The position numbers and the translations under genes were made by a program. Below are positions 19,929-30,426 of a stretch of 64,000 nt of DNA, one piece after another. This stretch comes from Capniomyces stellatus (lineage: Eukaryota; Kickxellomycota; Harpellomycetes; Harpellales; Legeriomycetaceae), in the NCBI GenBank assembly GCA_001661515.1, contig LUVW01000001.1:1-64000 (forward strand), given 5' to 3'. The notes below the pieces were generated by a model. The model did not search any database. It was not told the origin of the DNA and saw nothing but the letters and a program-made list of their open reading frames with translations. Positions within the stretch are counted from its first letter, which is position 1. Every line of letters begins with the position of its first letter.

Positions 19929-22127
19929 ATGCAAAGCGTTAGAAAGCTGGTGTCTGGCGATATAAAATGGCTAAACGATGTCGAGACGGGCGCCGAGTTA
20001 TGTATATCATGTAACTGGTTTGGCATTTAAACAAGATAATTGCATTATATTAGTGTGAAGAGTGTTTTTGCAACCAGCGTTTCTATTTATCTTTCACTTC
20101 TCTTGCTCCTAAACATTTCTTGTTGCTTTTTATGACACCCTTCCCTCTCGTCCCCTCTGTAATTTAAAAAATCTTCTGCTATCCAGACATAACGCCCAGA
20201 GTCATAGCTATGAGTTACCCGGCCACTGGGATAGATATGCTTTGGAGACATCCGTATAAAAGCGTTAAGTTGTTAGTTGAGTATTCTATTTATTTTGCGG
20301 TTTTTATTTGTATATCTATTTCTGCTTAAAGCAAGAATATGGCTCCATTTTCGGTTTGTAAATATATACATATAAGCAACTGTTGTGCAACGCCTGTGTT
20401 TTATAGATTTTTGGATACAAAGCATCAGAGCCATTACAAAGTGTATAATTTGTAAGTTGGTTTAAATAAGTTACTATTTAAATACGCAACCTGCATATTA
20501 AGTCTATTTGACGATTGCTTAGATGTATTGAGGGAAAGTACCAGTTTAGGCATTGGGAACACGAAGGTAAAAACAAAAACAAAAATGGAAATAAAAACAA
20601 AAACAAAACCGGATAATAAAAGTCTGCGGCTACCCACTCTCACTTTATCATTGATCAAAGCAGCCGGTTTTGACAGGCGGAACTAGAAACTAAGTATTGG
20701 GTTTCTATGCAAATACAATAGCGTTCTATGGGTTTGAGGACCACTGCCCACCACCGGTTGAAATGATGCTGGATTTTTGCGCAGATGTAAGCCAGTGGCT
20801 AGATCTGCATCAATTGAACGTCGCTGTTGTTCACTGTAAAGCTGGGAAGGGCAGAACCGGAACAATGATTTGTGCGTTTCTGCTATTTTCCAGGCACTCG
20901 GCTAGCTGTTCGGATGCACTGAGATTATATTCCAGAAAAAGACTATATGGTGGTCAGGCAAGTGACTTGAACAAGCTCAGTCTTAAGTCCAGGCTTAAAA
21001 AACATCAAAATTCTAGCAAACCAGTGTGGTTTCAAAGAAGAGCCAGCCAATTATCTTTATTTTATAATGATATTAAGATTCAGGCGAACTCATGAACTTT
21101 GCATTTTAGGGTGTTACTAACCAGAGTCAGATGCGATACATTAAGTATTGTGGCCAAATAAGCAAATATATGGATAACGTGTATACTGCTAGGCCAATAA
21201 CCATCAAATCTATCAAGCTGAATTTCAAACCAAAGTACACAGGCAAGATAATAAAACCATCGAGAATGGCTGGGCCACACTCACTCTAAAATAAAATGCG
21301 TCCGAGTCGATAGTCAGGCCAGCTCTGGCTTTAGCTTTGACCCTAATTGTATGTGAATTTACAACAATGTTTACATTGACATCACCACTTTTGATTAGAA
21401 AGTTCAACGGTTGAACTGAATGTGTACTCTGGGGGCTACCTAATATTTAGCTCTGTGAATTACAAGATATCTGCCCATGTAAGATCAAGACGGGTATTTG
21501 ACATTTATTATGCGTTGATTTGACACCTTCTAACTTGATTTGTGCTTCAACCAAGATAGATTTGCGGTAACTGTTCCGGATCCAAAACTTACGAATTCAA
21601 CGGACTAAACATTACCATATCGGGTGATTTTAAGTTACAGGTCCAATACATTGGCTCTATGATAAAAGTAACTGCTTTCATTCCTAATAATTTGTTTTTT
21701 TAAAAAATTTGTTGTAAGCATTTCACCTTAATAGCTGTTTAGCCAATAGGCCTAGCTTTGTTTCAAACTACCAGTGATTAGTAATGGCGCTGTTCTGCAT
21801 CTGTTGCTTACAAAAAAAAGAAGAAAAAAAAATTGTTAACAACGTGCTGACTTGCCTATTCTGCTTTACCTACAGAGCGAACTTTTTCACTCCTTCATGA
21901 ACAGTCTGTTTCTTTTGACAGAGTGCCAATATTCTAGGAGAAGCCGAACTCACAAATCAGTCAAAGAATACCAGCCCTGCAAGCCAATTCTGCCAAGGTT
22001 GACTGGCACAGGAATCGGCACATCTGACGGGTGCTTGAGCAAATCTGTTTGTTTTAGCTGTGAGGTTCTGGATTGCAGCTTAGAAAACAGGCTAAAGATA
22101 AATTTCTTGATTGTTGGCTTTGAGTAA
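19929..22127 (+). CDS. PTEN: PTEN-type phosphoinositide 3-phosphatase, ten exons
   Basis: Exons 19929-20010, 20187-20253, 20336-20353, 20407-20451, 20523-20566, 20695-20957, 21110-21242, 21399-21478, 21560-21667 and 21876-22127 give 363 residues, all in phase. The phosphatase domain has YITPRVIAMSYPA, RFLDTKHQSHYKVYNL, the general-acid loop FEDHCPPP (Asp101) and the exact PTEN P-loop HCKAGKGRTG (Cys133, Arg139). The C2-like part follows (GVTNQSQMRYIKY, a SGDFKLQVQYI strand, ELFHSFMNSLFL). PTEN dephosphorylates PIP3 and opposes PI3K signalling at membranes. Odd points: an 18-nt exon 3, and GC donors (CAG|GCAAGT and ACAG|GCAAGA) after exons 6 and 7. The exon 7 to 8 join drops about ten residues relative to human PTEN and is the weakest junction. 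The human C-terminal PDZ-binding tail is not evident. Confidence 0.9.
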
Positions 22128-22364
22128 GTAGCACGGCCGATTGCTTAATTACACAGTGTGTTGTAATACAGCCGGCACTCCAATATTGGCCAATAGACAT
22201 CAAAACAGCTGCTTAGCTAGCTTTCAGCAACAATAAACTTGGTACCAGTTATACTTTTTTTAAATTATTGTTATTTTCTAGATAAAAAAAGGCGTTAAAT
22301 ACCAGATTTGATAATATTAATAAAACGGAGCGCACAACTGCTTTTCCACTCCAAATATTGCCTG

Positions 22365-23129
22365 CTAGTTGCAGTAAATAACCAAAATTGTAATCAAAGT
22401 GTAGATTGCAATGGTTGCAGTGCTCGAGCAGCAGAAAATGCTTGAAGATTTGGCGTCGCTCGACTGAATGCTAAAATTGCTTGGGTTTGTTGAATTGGAC
22501 GAACTCGAGTTGTTTGAGTTTGGAACCCGGCATGATTTGGCCTCCGAGGCTTGTACGACAAAATAGTTTGCTCCTGCAATCACCATGTCGTTTTTGTTGA
22601 TAAAATTCAATATGTTAAACCCTGGGCGCTCAGAGGGAGCACTAAGGCTGGGCAATCTAGAACGCTGCTTGGCTAAAACGTAAACAAACCTTTTCAGCCC
22701 ACATCCCGGGAATGGTTTTGGCGGCAAGTACGGCGTTGCTGAGCTATTTCCTAGATTTACTAGACTTCCTGGGATATTCACATTTAACCAGTGCCTAACT
22801 TGCGCTCTGTATGGATCAGCTCTGGATGGAGCATCGGGATCAATTAAAGCAAGTGTGTAATAGGTACCTGGCTCAGCAAAATAGCCAAAAAGAGGCAGAT
22901 TGTCAGTTTCATTCTTGTATGCAAAGTACTCGGTTCCAAAGTTCATCACCTTGTTGGAGTACGAGACCGCTAGATCGGTTAATGGTGTAAAGTTGGCGGG
23001 AAGCACATCGGGAATCACTTTGTCCTTCTTGAGTCTATCCAAAATATACTTTACGTTTGTAAGCTGAGAAAATACCGAGCTCAACAGAATGACCCTGATT
23101 AAAGTAAGCTTGACCTTTGAAATAATCAT
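22365..23129 (-). CDS. Secreted PEBP-family protein, probably GPI-anchored
   Basis: Single exon, 254 residues from ATG 23129 (the frame opens two codons earlier at a TTG). PEBP/RKIP-fold proteins bind anionic ligands or inhibit proteases (yeast carboxypeptidase Y inhibitor). The ligand-site motif DPDAPSR is at residues 97-103, followed by VRHWLNVNIPGS. An N-terminal hydrophobic stretch (about residues 7-20) looks like a signal peptide. After the PEBP domain comes a Ser/Asn-rich linker and a C-terminal hydrophobic segment ending in YCN. That layout is typical of a GPI-attachment signal, with the omega site probably among the Ser/Asn residues before the segment. Extracellular or cell-surface location is inferred; the ligand is unknown. 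Confidence 0.88.
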   Translation of the reverse strand: MIISKVKLTLIRVILLSSVFSQLTNVKYILDRLKKDKVIPDVLPANFTPLTDLAVSYSNKVMNFGTEYFAYKNETDNLPLFGYFAEPGTYYTLALIDPDAPSRADPYRAQVRHWLNVNIPGSLVNLGNSSATPYLPPKPFPGCGLKRFVYVLAKQRSRLPSLSAPSERPGFNILNFINKNDMVIAGANYFVVQASEAKSCRVPNSNNSSSSNSTNPSNFSIQSSDAKSSSIFCCSSTATIAIYTLITILVIYCN

Positions 23130-24448
23130 CTCCAATATTATTTCTTTTAATAAAATCGATTTATTGATGGGTAATCGGGTTTGGTTTTGGCCTAGAACAG
23201 TTGAAAAAGGAAACGCTAAGAATATCGGAAATAGAAGTTGAAATTGAAATAGAAATGAAAACTGAGTTTGAGTTTGAGTTTTATATTGTTAAAGACAAGG
23301 TAGAATGTATTCAGGTGTTTTTTTTTTTTGCGTTTTGTACTATTACAGTTCGATATGCTATTGTAAAAGCACAATGGCTTAGTTTGGGTTTATGCTTTGC
23401 AAAAATTACACCGGAAAAATTCCAAACTACAAATAACACCACTTGATTGTAAATGCAAGGAAATACACAGTGTTAAATATAGAAACATATAAGTTTTCTG
23501 TATGCTATTTCTCACAATCCAAGAATTCCATACTGTGATATATTGTGATGACAATTATCACAGATTGAAAAAAGATAATGATGTTAGAGACAAAGTAAGG
23601 GCCTCGTTGGGCAGAAAATCAACATAATTGGACTCTGGTTTGTCCATTTATAATTTTGATTGTGTGCGAGTTTTTTTCTCTTTTTTTTTCAAAAACACAA
23701 TAAGGGTACAAACTATGGGAATAGGAGCCTTAAACAGGGACAGCGCAGGTTCTGGCTTTAAAAACAGCGCAATAGACGCAATAATTATAGTGCCATTGTA
23801 CTAGGTAAAAAAAATATCTAGTCAAACTTTGACAAACAATTGGAAAATACAATTGTTGATTATCAAGCATTCAATCAGTCAGCAGTAAAAACAAATACCA
23901 CCTACTTGTCAAGCTAATATTCTATAGCAGAACTCTGGCTAGCGGTGCAGCGACAATAAAGTATGATATAAATGTCAGGTCTAGAAATAGCTTTGTTCGA
24001 TACTGTTATCAATAACAACAGATCCCCCCCCTCCAGAATAAATAAAATATATCACTACTAATTCATTAAGTGGAATGGGTTTGATGTTGGTAAAAAAAAA
24101 ATATTTAAGAAAATATTTGAAAAGCGTTTTCCATTTGTGGTTTTAGACTATAAACATTTGGTGCATACTATTAGAAAGGCAACTAGCCAACGTATCAATT
24201 GTTATAATAACAGTAAGACTAGTTAGTGGCACAGTTATTCAAGGTATCTACAACAATAGACTGATCAATAAACATCAACATTTGATTTTCGCGGAAGTTT
24301 AAACTGGTTTAGTATTTGTTTACTATTGAAACAGTTTGTACAAGTAAATAAATAAACGGTGATGCTTTGTATAAAGAAAAGGTAAACTAAGAATAGGAAT
24401 AACCCCAAGTGTAAAAAAAAAAAAATTAATAAAACAAAGCGTTCAAAT
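23130..24448. other. Intergenic with one candidate exon
   Basis: Spacer between two minus-strand genes. It holds A/G-rich GAAATTGAAAT repeats (23220-23285), a C8 run at 24024-24031 and the candidate exon at 23648-23800 listed separately. Nothing else is supported. Confidence 0.5.
23648..23800 (-). CDS. Candidate terminal exon of a small membrane protein
   Basis: On the minus strand a strong acceptor (TTTTTTTTACCTAG) precedes 50 open codons ending in TAA at 23648. The peptide has two hydrophobic stretches separated by KPEP and ends in a Lys/Arg-rich tail, as in small ER membrane proteins. Upstream, about 23925-23985, another stretch (LTFISYFIVAAPLAR) is in compatible phase but needs a poor GTTCTG donor. 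No family recognised and no start codon found, so this is only a lead. Confidence 0.3.
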   Translation of the reverse strand, partial: YNGTIIIASIALFLKPEPALSLFKAPIPIVCTLIVFLKKKEKKTRTQSKL

Positions 24449-26158
24449 CTAGTAATCCGATGGCTCTTCGTCAAGGCCCAGCCACTCTTCAAGATCTCCA
24501 TCCTCGTTTGCGTTGAATAAATCTTCGTAAAACCCTTTCAGTTCGCCATCTACGTATATTTGCGGGATATCCATCTTGCCTAAAGCCTTCCTTTTCATAT
24601 ACGACTTGGCCGATTGGTCTGCAGCAATGCAAACGTACTCGTATTCAATCTCATGAGTTTCCAATATTCGGATGAGATTCTTGATATCGGATTTGTATTT
24701 TCTATTCCCTGAAACAGTAGATCCATAAATCTGTACTCTAGGCCTTTCATCTTCACTCTCTTCGTCCTCCTCATCTTCACTCTCTTCGTCCTCCTCATCT
24801 TCACTCTTGTCATCATCTTCATCATCTTTTACATCTTTTACATCTTTATCCACAACTATTATTTCCTTTTCATCCTTTTCCTCCTTTTCCTCCTTTTCCT
24901 CCTTTTCCTCCTTTTCTTCCTTTTCCTTTTCAATTCCAACCTCAATCTGATCTTTACTTGTTGGTGTATTCTCAACTAGTTCCTCCATTTCCCTTGATGT
25001 TTTAGACTCTGTTTTGTTTGTTTCTACAACTTTATCAACTTGGATGTAGTCCTCGACCACGCTACTGTCTGTATTGATGCTTTCTATGCTTTCGTCCTTG
25101 TCTAGGTCTGAGTCTTGGTCCGAGTCTAGCGATTTTAGCTTGTCAATGTTATCTTCTTTACCCTCTTTACCCTCTTTACCCTCTTTATCCTCTTTATCCT
25201 CTTTATTTTCTTTATCCTCTTTATCCAATGTCACTGATGCCTTTTTTGCTACTATTTTTCCCTCCACTTCTATGTCTGCACTAGTATTCTCGTCCATTTC
25301 TTCAGCATTTATCTCGCTGCTGCTATTATATGTATTTGGTGACTCTTCGCTGTTCTGCTTTTTAGTATTTAGCACTGAATTGCCGTCTTTGTCCTCACCC
25401 AAGTCAATTTCGTTTCCTGGTATCGACTCTTGGACACACAAAGCTTTGAAAGCCAAGTTGCTTGGGCTTGATTCTGAAGGTTGTTTTTCTTCTGGTTCTT
25501 CCTCGTTTGGTGTACCCTCAGGCATTGTAGGTATAACCTCGTTTATATACAATAATTCCATCTTTAGCCCAGTAACCAAAACCGAATTTCTCGTTTTTTT
25601 TTGAGTCTTCTCACTCTCGTTGCCCAAGGCAGCTGACTCTTCTCCCATCTTCTCTTCTCCCACCGTTTCTTCTTTCGAAATTTCCTCTCCCACACTTTCC
25701 TCTTCCACTTTCTCTTTTTTTAAAACTTCCTCGGCTTTGGGTTTTTCGACAAACATTTCCGTGACTAATTTCTTTTTCCTTATTGGCATTTCATAAGTTT
25801 TGTTGTCGTCGAGATTCTTTATAAAAAACGTTTGTTCGATATCTAAATCTTCCAACTCACCGTTCTTGTCGCCAAAGAACTCTGTATCTGCACTAGATTC
25901 ACTGCTAAGTTTGTTATGATGTTCAGAATCTTTTTTTCCACCAATGCTATTTGTTTTGTCTCCTAATTCATCCACTTTGCCCGTCAGCTCTTTTTTTTGG
26001 CTGTTCAAGATATCTTTGGAGTTTGTAGATTCCAAAATGTGTTTATTGATTTGATCCTCTGTTTTGTTTTCTGTTTTCAAGCTTGCAGAGAGCTTGTAGT
26101 TTTGTAACTTTTCTCCTTTTTCTGCCCTTTCTTTGTCCTCACAGCTAATGTCATTCAT
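24449..26158 (-). CDS. Acidic-repeat protein with C-terminal SH3BGR/glutaredoxin-like domain
   Basis: Single exon of 569 residues from ATG 26158. Residues 1-475 are disordered and dominated by Glu, Lys, Asp and Ser, with internal repeats (KEEKEEKEEK, KEGKEGKED and SEDEEDEE arrays). The last ~90 residues form a thioredoxin-fold domain of the SH3BGR type: VQIYGSTVSGNRKYK, then EIEYEYVCIA, MDIPQIYVDGE and FNANEDGDLEEWLGL. Family members have the glutaredoxin fold but no CxxC redox pair, and none is visible here, so a binding rather than a redox role is likely. In animals the acidic run follows the domain; here it precedes it. No signal peptide or membrane segment. The partner is unknown. Confidence 0.85.
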   Translation of the reverse strand: MNDISCEDKERAEKGEKLQNYKLSASLKTENKTEDQINKHILESTNSKDILNSQKKELTGKVDELGDKTNSIGGKKDSEHHNKLSSESSADTEFFGDKNGELEDLDIEQTFFIKNLDDNKTYEMPIRKKKLVTEMFVEKPKAEEVLKKEKVEEESVGEEISKEETVGEEKMGEESAALGNESEKTQKKTRNSVLVTGLKMELLYINEVIPTMPEGTPNEEEPEEKQPSESSPSNLAFKALCVQESIPGNEIDLGEDKDGNSVLNTKKQNSEESPNTYNSSSEINAEEMDENTSADIEVEGKIVAKKASVTLDKEDKENKEDKEDKEGKEGKEGKEDNIDKLKSLDSDQDSDLDKDESIESINTDSSVVEDYIQVDKVVETNKTESKTSREMEELVENTPTSKDQIEVGIEKEKEEKEEKEEKEEKEEKDEKEIIVVDKDVKDVKDDEDDDKSEDEEDEESEDEEDEESEDERPRVQIYGSTVSGNRKYKSDIKNLIRILETHEIEYEYVCIAADQSAKSYMKRKALGKMDIPQIYVDGELKGFYEDLFNANEDGDLEEWLGLDEEPSDY

Positions 26159-27348
26159 TTTTGGCTTGGTTTACGTAATTAATTATAAAAAAAAAGCAAT
26201 ATATCACTAAAGTAGAATAAAGTTCTATAATTAAAATCCACAATTTGTCGAGTTTTTCTGTGTCTAAATTAAACTCTAATTAACGTTATTAGTAATTTTA
26301 AATACACTAAATGAATAAAAACAATAGCATGCAATCGTGTACAGTTTAAAGCTCAGTGTGTTAACAAGATGTTGATAAAGAGATAAAGCTTGGAAGGTTG
26401 CTGAAAACAAGCCAAGTGATAAACTAAACAAAAGAAAACAGAACAGAACAAAACAAAACAAGCTTAGACCAAACTAGAATTTAATTTCAATCTTTTATTT
26501 AGTGAGCCTAGCTATACAAAGGTAGATTTATCAACATTCAACAAGGGTGAAGACGTAAAGTGCAAAAGAAAAAAGTAAGAAGGGAAATGATGCAAGTGGA
26601 TAAAGGCAAATCGTTTAGGTTAGCTCGAATAAAACCACTACAACTCACTAACTCGCCTTCAAAAGGTCGATGAATTTGCTGTTAATCAACTAGCACTTTA
26701 AAAAAGTATACTTCAATGAAGCAATCAAACCTCAATCTCGACCACAAACTCTTTAATGTCTTTCCATTTAATTGACTACAAATGAACTTGACGCTGTTTC
26801 TGTTTTTATATATTTTATACTGTAAATCATAGCGTTTAACGCTTTGTGTTTCTTTTGTGGGATGTCGGTAATGTACAAAGCTGGTGGATTTTGGAAACTG
26901 CATCAAACTGGGCTGAAAATTAATAGTAGATCATGAAATCCAACAAGAAATTAGCATGAAACTTATGGCATTGTCAATTTAATAGTAAGCATTGAGTTGT
27001 ATTTATTTACTCGTCTATTTGTTTTTTTAGGCGTTTCCTCCTCTTTCTTTGTTGTCATCACATCGTATTACACCAAACTTTTGCCTTTGTTTGTAGAGTC
27101 CATTGTAAAGCAAAATTTTGAGAATCAAAGCATAATCAAGTAAAGTTAATTCAAGTGTATAATAAATCTACAAATTAAAATAAAATAAGTAATATAAACT
27201 AACACTAATTACGCTTACTAACACATTACGGCATTAAATATCCAGTATTTTGGACAATAAAAGAAATATTGCTTGTAATGTTTATTTGAAAACCTGGTCA
27301 AAATAGTAAACACTTGTCTGGTTGCATGATAGACAGGGGATACATGCT
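26159..27348. other. Intergenic with one candidate small gene
   Basis: Upstream region of the acidic-repeat gene (below 26300) and 3' flank of the gene at 27349. Minus frames at 26276-26461 and 26682-26906 are low complexity or antisense to the plus-strand candidate at 26862-27143, which is listed separately. Confidence 0.45.
26862..27143 (+). CDS. Candidate 58-residue small protein, two exons
   Basis: ATG at 26862 opens a 64-nt exon ending at 26925 (donor GTAGAT). A TTTTTTTAG acceptor leads into 27031-27143, in phase, ending TAA. The product has a GGFWKLHQTG N-terminus, a central hydrophobic segment (SFFVVITSYYTKLLPLFVE) and a polar tail, a size and layout seen in small mitochondrial inner-membrane subunits. 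I do not recognise it. Evidence is only the splice signals and peptide quality. Confidence 0.35.
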
Positions 27349-30300
27349 TTACCTGTAAATTAATAAAAAATACACGACTGTACATATGGTTACCAGTAAA
27401 ATAACAGAAATGCCGAGACCAATGAGTCTTCGTCTCCTTTTTTTGTGGTAATTGCCGTAGTCATGATAAATGACGGCATTTCTCGAACTACTTTTATTGA
27501 ACAGCTTTTTAAGCGCATTTAAAAAGCTCTTGGGCTTTGACTGCCGGTTTTCGTTTCTCAGAACCAGCTCAACTGTCTCGTTTAGAACCGCAATCAGAGA
27601 ACCTTGTATCCTTGGGTGAGGAACCATAAACCTGATGTTATGCTCATTGCGCAGATTGATTAGACCAGTAAATATTTTTAAATCTATAACGCCCTTGCTG
27701 GGCAAACTGTTGCTTTTAAACAGCTTTCGAAGTTCTGGCTTGGAAATCAAGTCAATGTCGTTGCATATATAGTTGGCGTTGTAGACAAACACTTTTTTTG
27801 CGTTGTCACTAGCCGTGGTCAAATACTTGTCAATAAGTTTTTTATTAATACTTTTGAGCGGCGAGGGAAAGCTTTGAATCCCTGTTTCGGTTTTTGGTGG
27901 GCGGACCGTTTCAATAACTACAGAGTCCTTCAACAAATGCAGCAGAGAACTGTGCAGTTTTGGGGAGTAAATTACCGATCTCGAGTTTGCTTGCGTGAAA
28001 GGCGTGGGGCTGATGTCTGTTAGTGTATAGTTGCTGACACTTTGGCTCAGCCGCTTTGACATACTTGGCCTCTTCTCCCTTGTCGGCACATGTTCCAGCT
28101 CAACTATGTTTATAGCGCTTTGACCAATTTTCCCATTAAAACCACCGTTCCCCAAACTCATCGAGTTTAAATGCTCAGGGTTTCCGGTTTGTAAAAACAA
28201 GGCGATTTGATTTGCGTTTTTCAGAGAGTCCTTTTTATCGATTTCTGATAAGGTTTTAAAGAAATTGGTGTCATCGTTGCCACCGATTTTTGACCCATTG
28301 TTGTATTTATCCTTGCCTCCACCAAAATCTTTGGACTGCTCATCAATTGGAATCGCGCTACCCTGGCCACTAAGTCCTGTCTTACCTGGGGTTTGGGTGA
28401 AGAAAAGCCTGCCCCTTTTCTGGTCTTTGCTGTCACTTCCACCGTTTTTAATTTCACCATTGTTTAAAATATCCTTTTTTATTAATTTGGTTTTATCCTG
28501 ATAACCCAGAAAACTTCCAATAAAATTGTGCGACGAGCCAATTTCATCTTTAGACAAGCGGGCTTTGATTTCTTGACCTTTAGAGTAAAAATCAGGGCTG
28601 ACTATAATCATTAGCTGTGACAGCCTGCTTTCTCTCTCCTTTTCTCGGCTAAATGCCCTATTCCCAGGTGTTCTTCTTAAACTTATAGCAAAATACTCGA
28701 TTGGTCCTTTAATGAGGTTTCCGTCCAAAGGCTATGCAGATTAACAACCACGTTATTTGACCATATTTAGGTATAGTATACACATGGAAAATCTAAAAAC
28801 ACACAATGAATAGCTAAACAGATTGCACCAGCGTATACAAGAACTGATACAACATAAGCCCAATACCACAATCCCAACTTACATTGACTGTGTTTGATCT
28901 GTATACCAGGTTGTTGCTTTTATCGACTTGAAACATGACTTTATTCAGATACTGTGCAACATAATAAGAGAAAGAAAGTTTGTCCGGATCTGCGCTGCTA
29001 GCTGTTAACACCCTGGCTATAATCAAATCTTTCCCAAGCAATGAATGCGTATCTATTAAATCGACCCACTTTTCAAAAGAAAATGGGTCATCGTCTTCAG
29101 CGTCAATTAACCCTTCAAGCCCCTCAGTAACATGAATTTTGTCATTTTTTCCAACACTGAAATTTTCACCATTATTGCTACTGCCATTTCTGCTTTTATT
29201 AGAATCAATTTTGCTAATAGCCTGTTTACCACCAGAATTGCTACTGGTGCTATTATTTACATCATTGTCATCTGTAGCCTTTTCTGTTTCTGGGCTGGCT
29301 TCATCGAGGTCAAAGTACAAGGAGCTGGGATCTGCCGTGGTGCTGAGAGTAGTGAATGCTACTCGAGGTTTTTTGATAAATTTTATTATAGAACCTACTC
29401 GTTTTTTGTTTTTCTGATCATCTTTGTAGGACCCGGTTTCAGAGTCCACTCCAACACTTTTTCCAGTGTCAGAACTTTCCCCTTTTGGCGACTTGTTGTT
29501 TTTTTTACTCTTTTTAGTCATGAGCACTCGGCTTTTATCTACAATATACAGACATCACGTTAGTCATTAACGAGTTGACGTAAATTTAAAGCCTGTTGCA
29601 AACATCAATAGAAAAAATGGCTTATTGTAAATATGTTGGTTATGGGCTGAGTGTCGATAAAAAGTATAATGAAATGCAAACAAAAGCCTGGCTTCAATTT
29701 CAATATAAAAAAAACTGGCTACTTTAACATATCAGAAAATGGACAATATTACTCGACACACTTACCTTTTCCGGTGTTTGGTGACCTTAGTATATTTTTT
29801 ATTAGTAGTGTGTTTGAACTTCGACTCTTTTCGCGTTTTAAATAGTCGCTGCGTTTGATCGATATTGCCAAGTTAACTCCGTTGTTTCTAGTATTACTGA
29901 TATTACTTATATTGCTGGTGTTGTTGTTGTTGCTTTTGGGGGCGTAGTGAAACCTTCTGAATCTTTTTTGTGCAGACGTTCCTGGTTTGCTTTTTTTTAC
30001 TTTGTGTAAATGGAAGGGATAGTTTGGCGAGGGTATGTACTCTTCGTTACACTTTTGGATGCTAGTTTTTGAGCTACTTTGAGAAGCTGTGCTGTTTTTT
30101 TCTGGTCTGTCGGCTTTGTATTTTGTGCTTAGAACACGGAGTTTGATTTTCTTTGCGCTTTTTTTGCTGTTTGGATTTTCTCTGTAAACTTGTCTAGATG
30201 GGATTGGTTTTTTGTTTGCTGTGCTTGGTGTTATTTTCTCTTGGGTTGGATTGGCTTTGGACGAAAGAACAATGCTTGAATAACTGGAGTTGCGGCTAAG

Positions 30301-30426
30301 CGTGGATTTGTTGTCAAATATGTTGCTATCCGATAATTCCAAATCCAGATCATTGGGGTTTTTGTTCCAGAACTTGTTTTGGTCAGAAGCCAAATCGATC
30401 GATATCTTACTCTGCTTCCGATTGTC
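27349..30426 (-). CDS. Large unrecognised protein with C-terminal membrane anchor, 5' end open
   Basis: Three joined exons: 30426-29766, 29538-28883 and 28731-27349 (at least 899 residues, phases agree, donors GTAAGT/GTAAGT). The exon at 30426 is preceded by an ATTAG acceptor and has no internal Met, so a short start exon lies upstream; I could not place it with confidence. Sequence is mainly low complexity (Ser, Asn, Lys, with Asp/Glu runs). A more ordered block spans the end of exon 2 and the start of exon 3 (DLIIARVLTAS ... YLNKVMFQVDKSNNLVYRSN ... IKGPIEYFAISLRR), and another lies at about 320-400 residues into exon 3. The protein ends in a basic patch (KKRRRRL) and one hydrophobic segment with four residues after it, consistent with a tail-anchored type II membrane protein. 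Function unknown. Confidence 0.7.
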
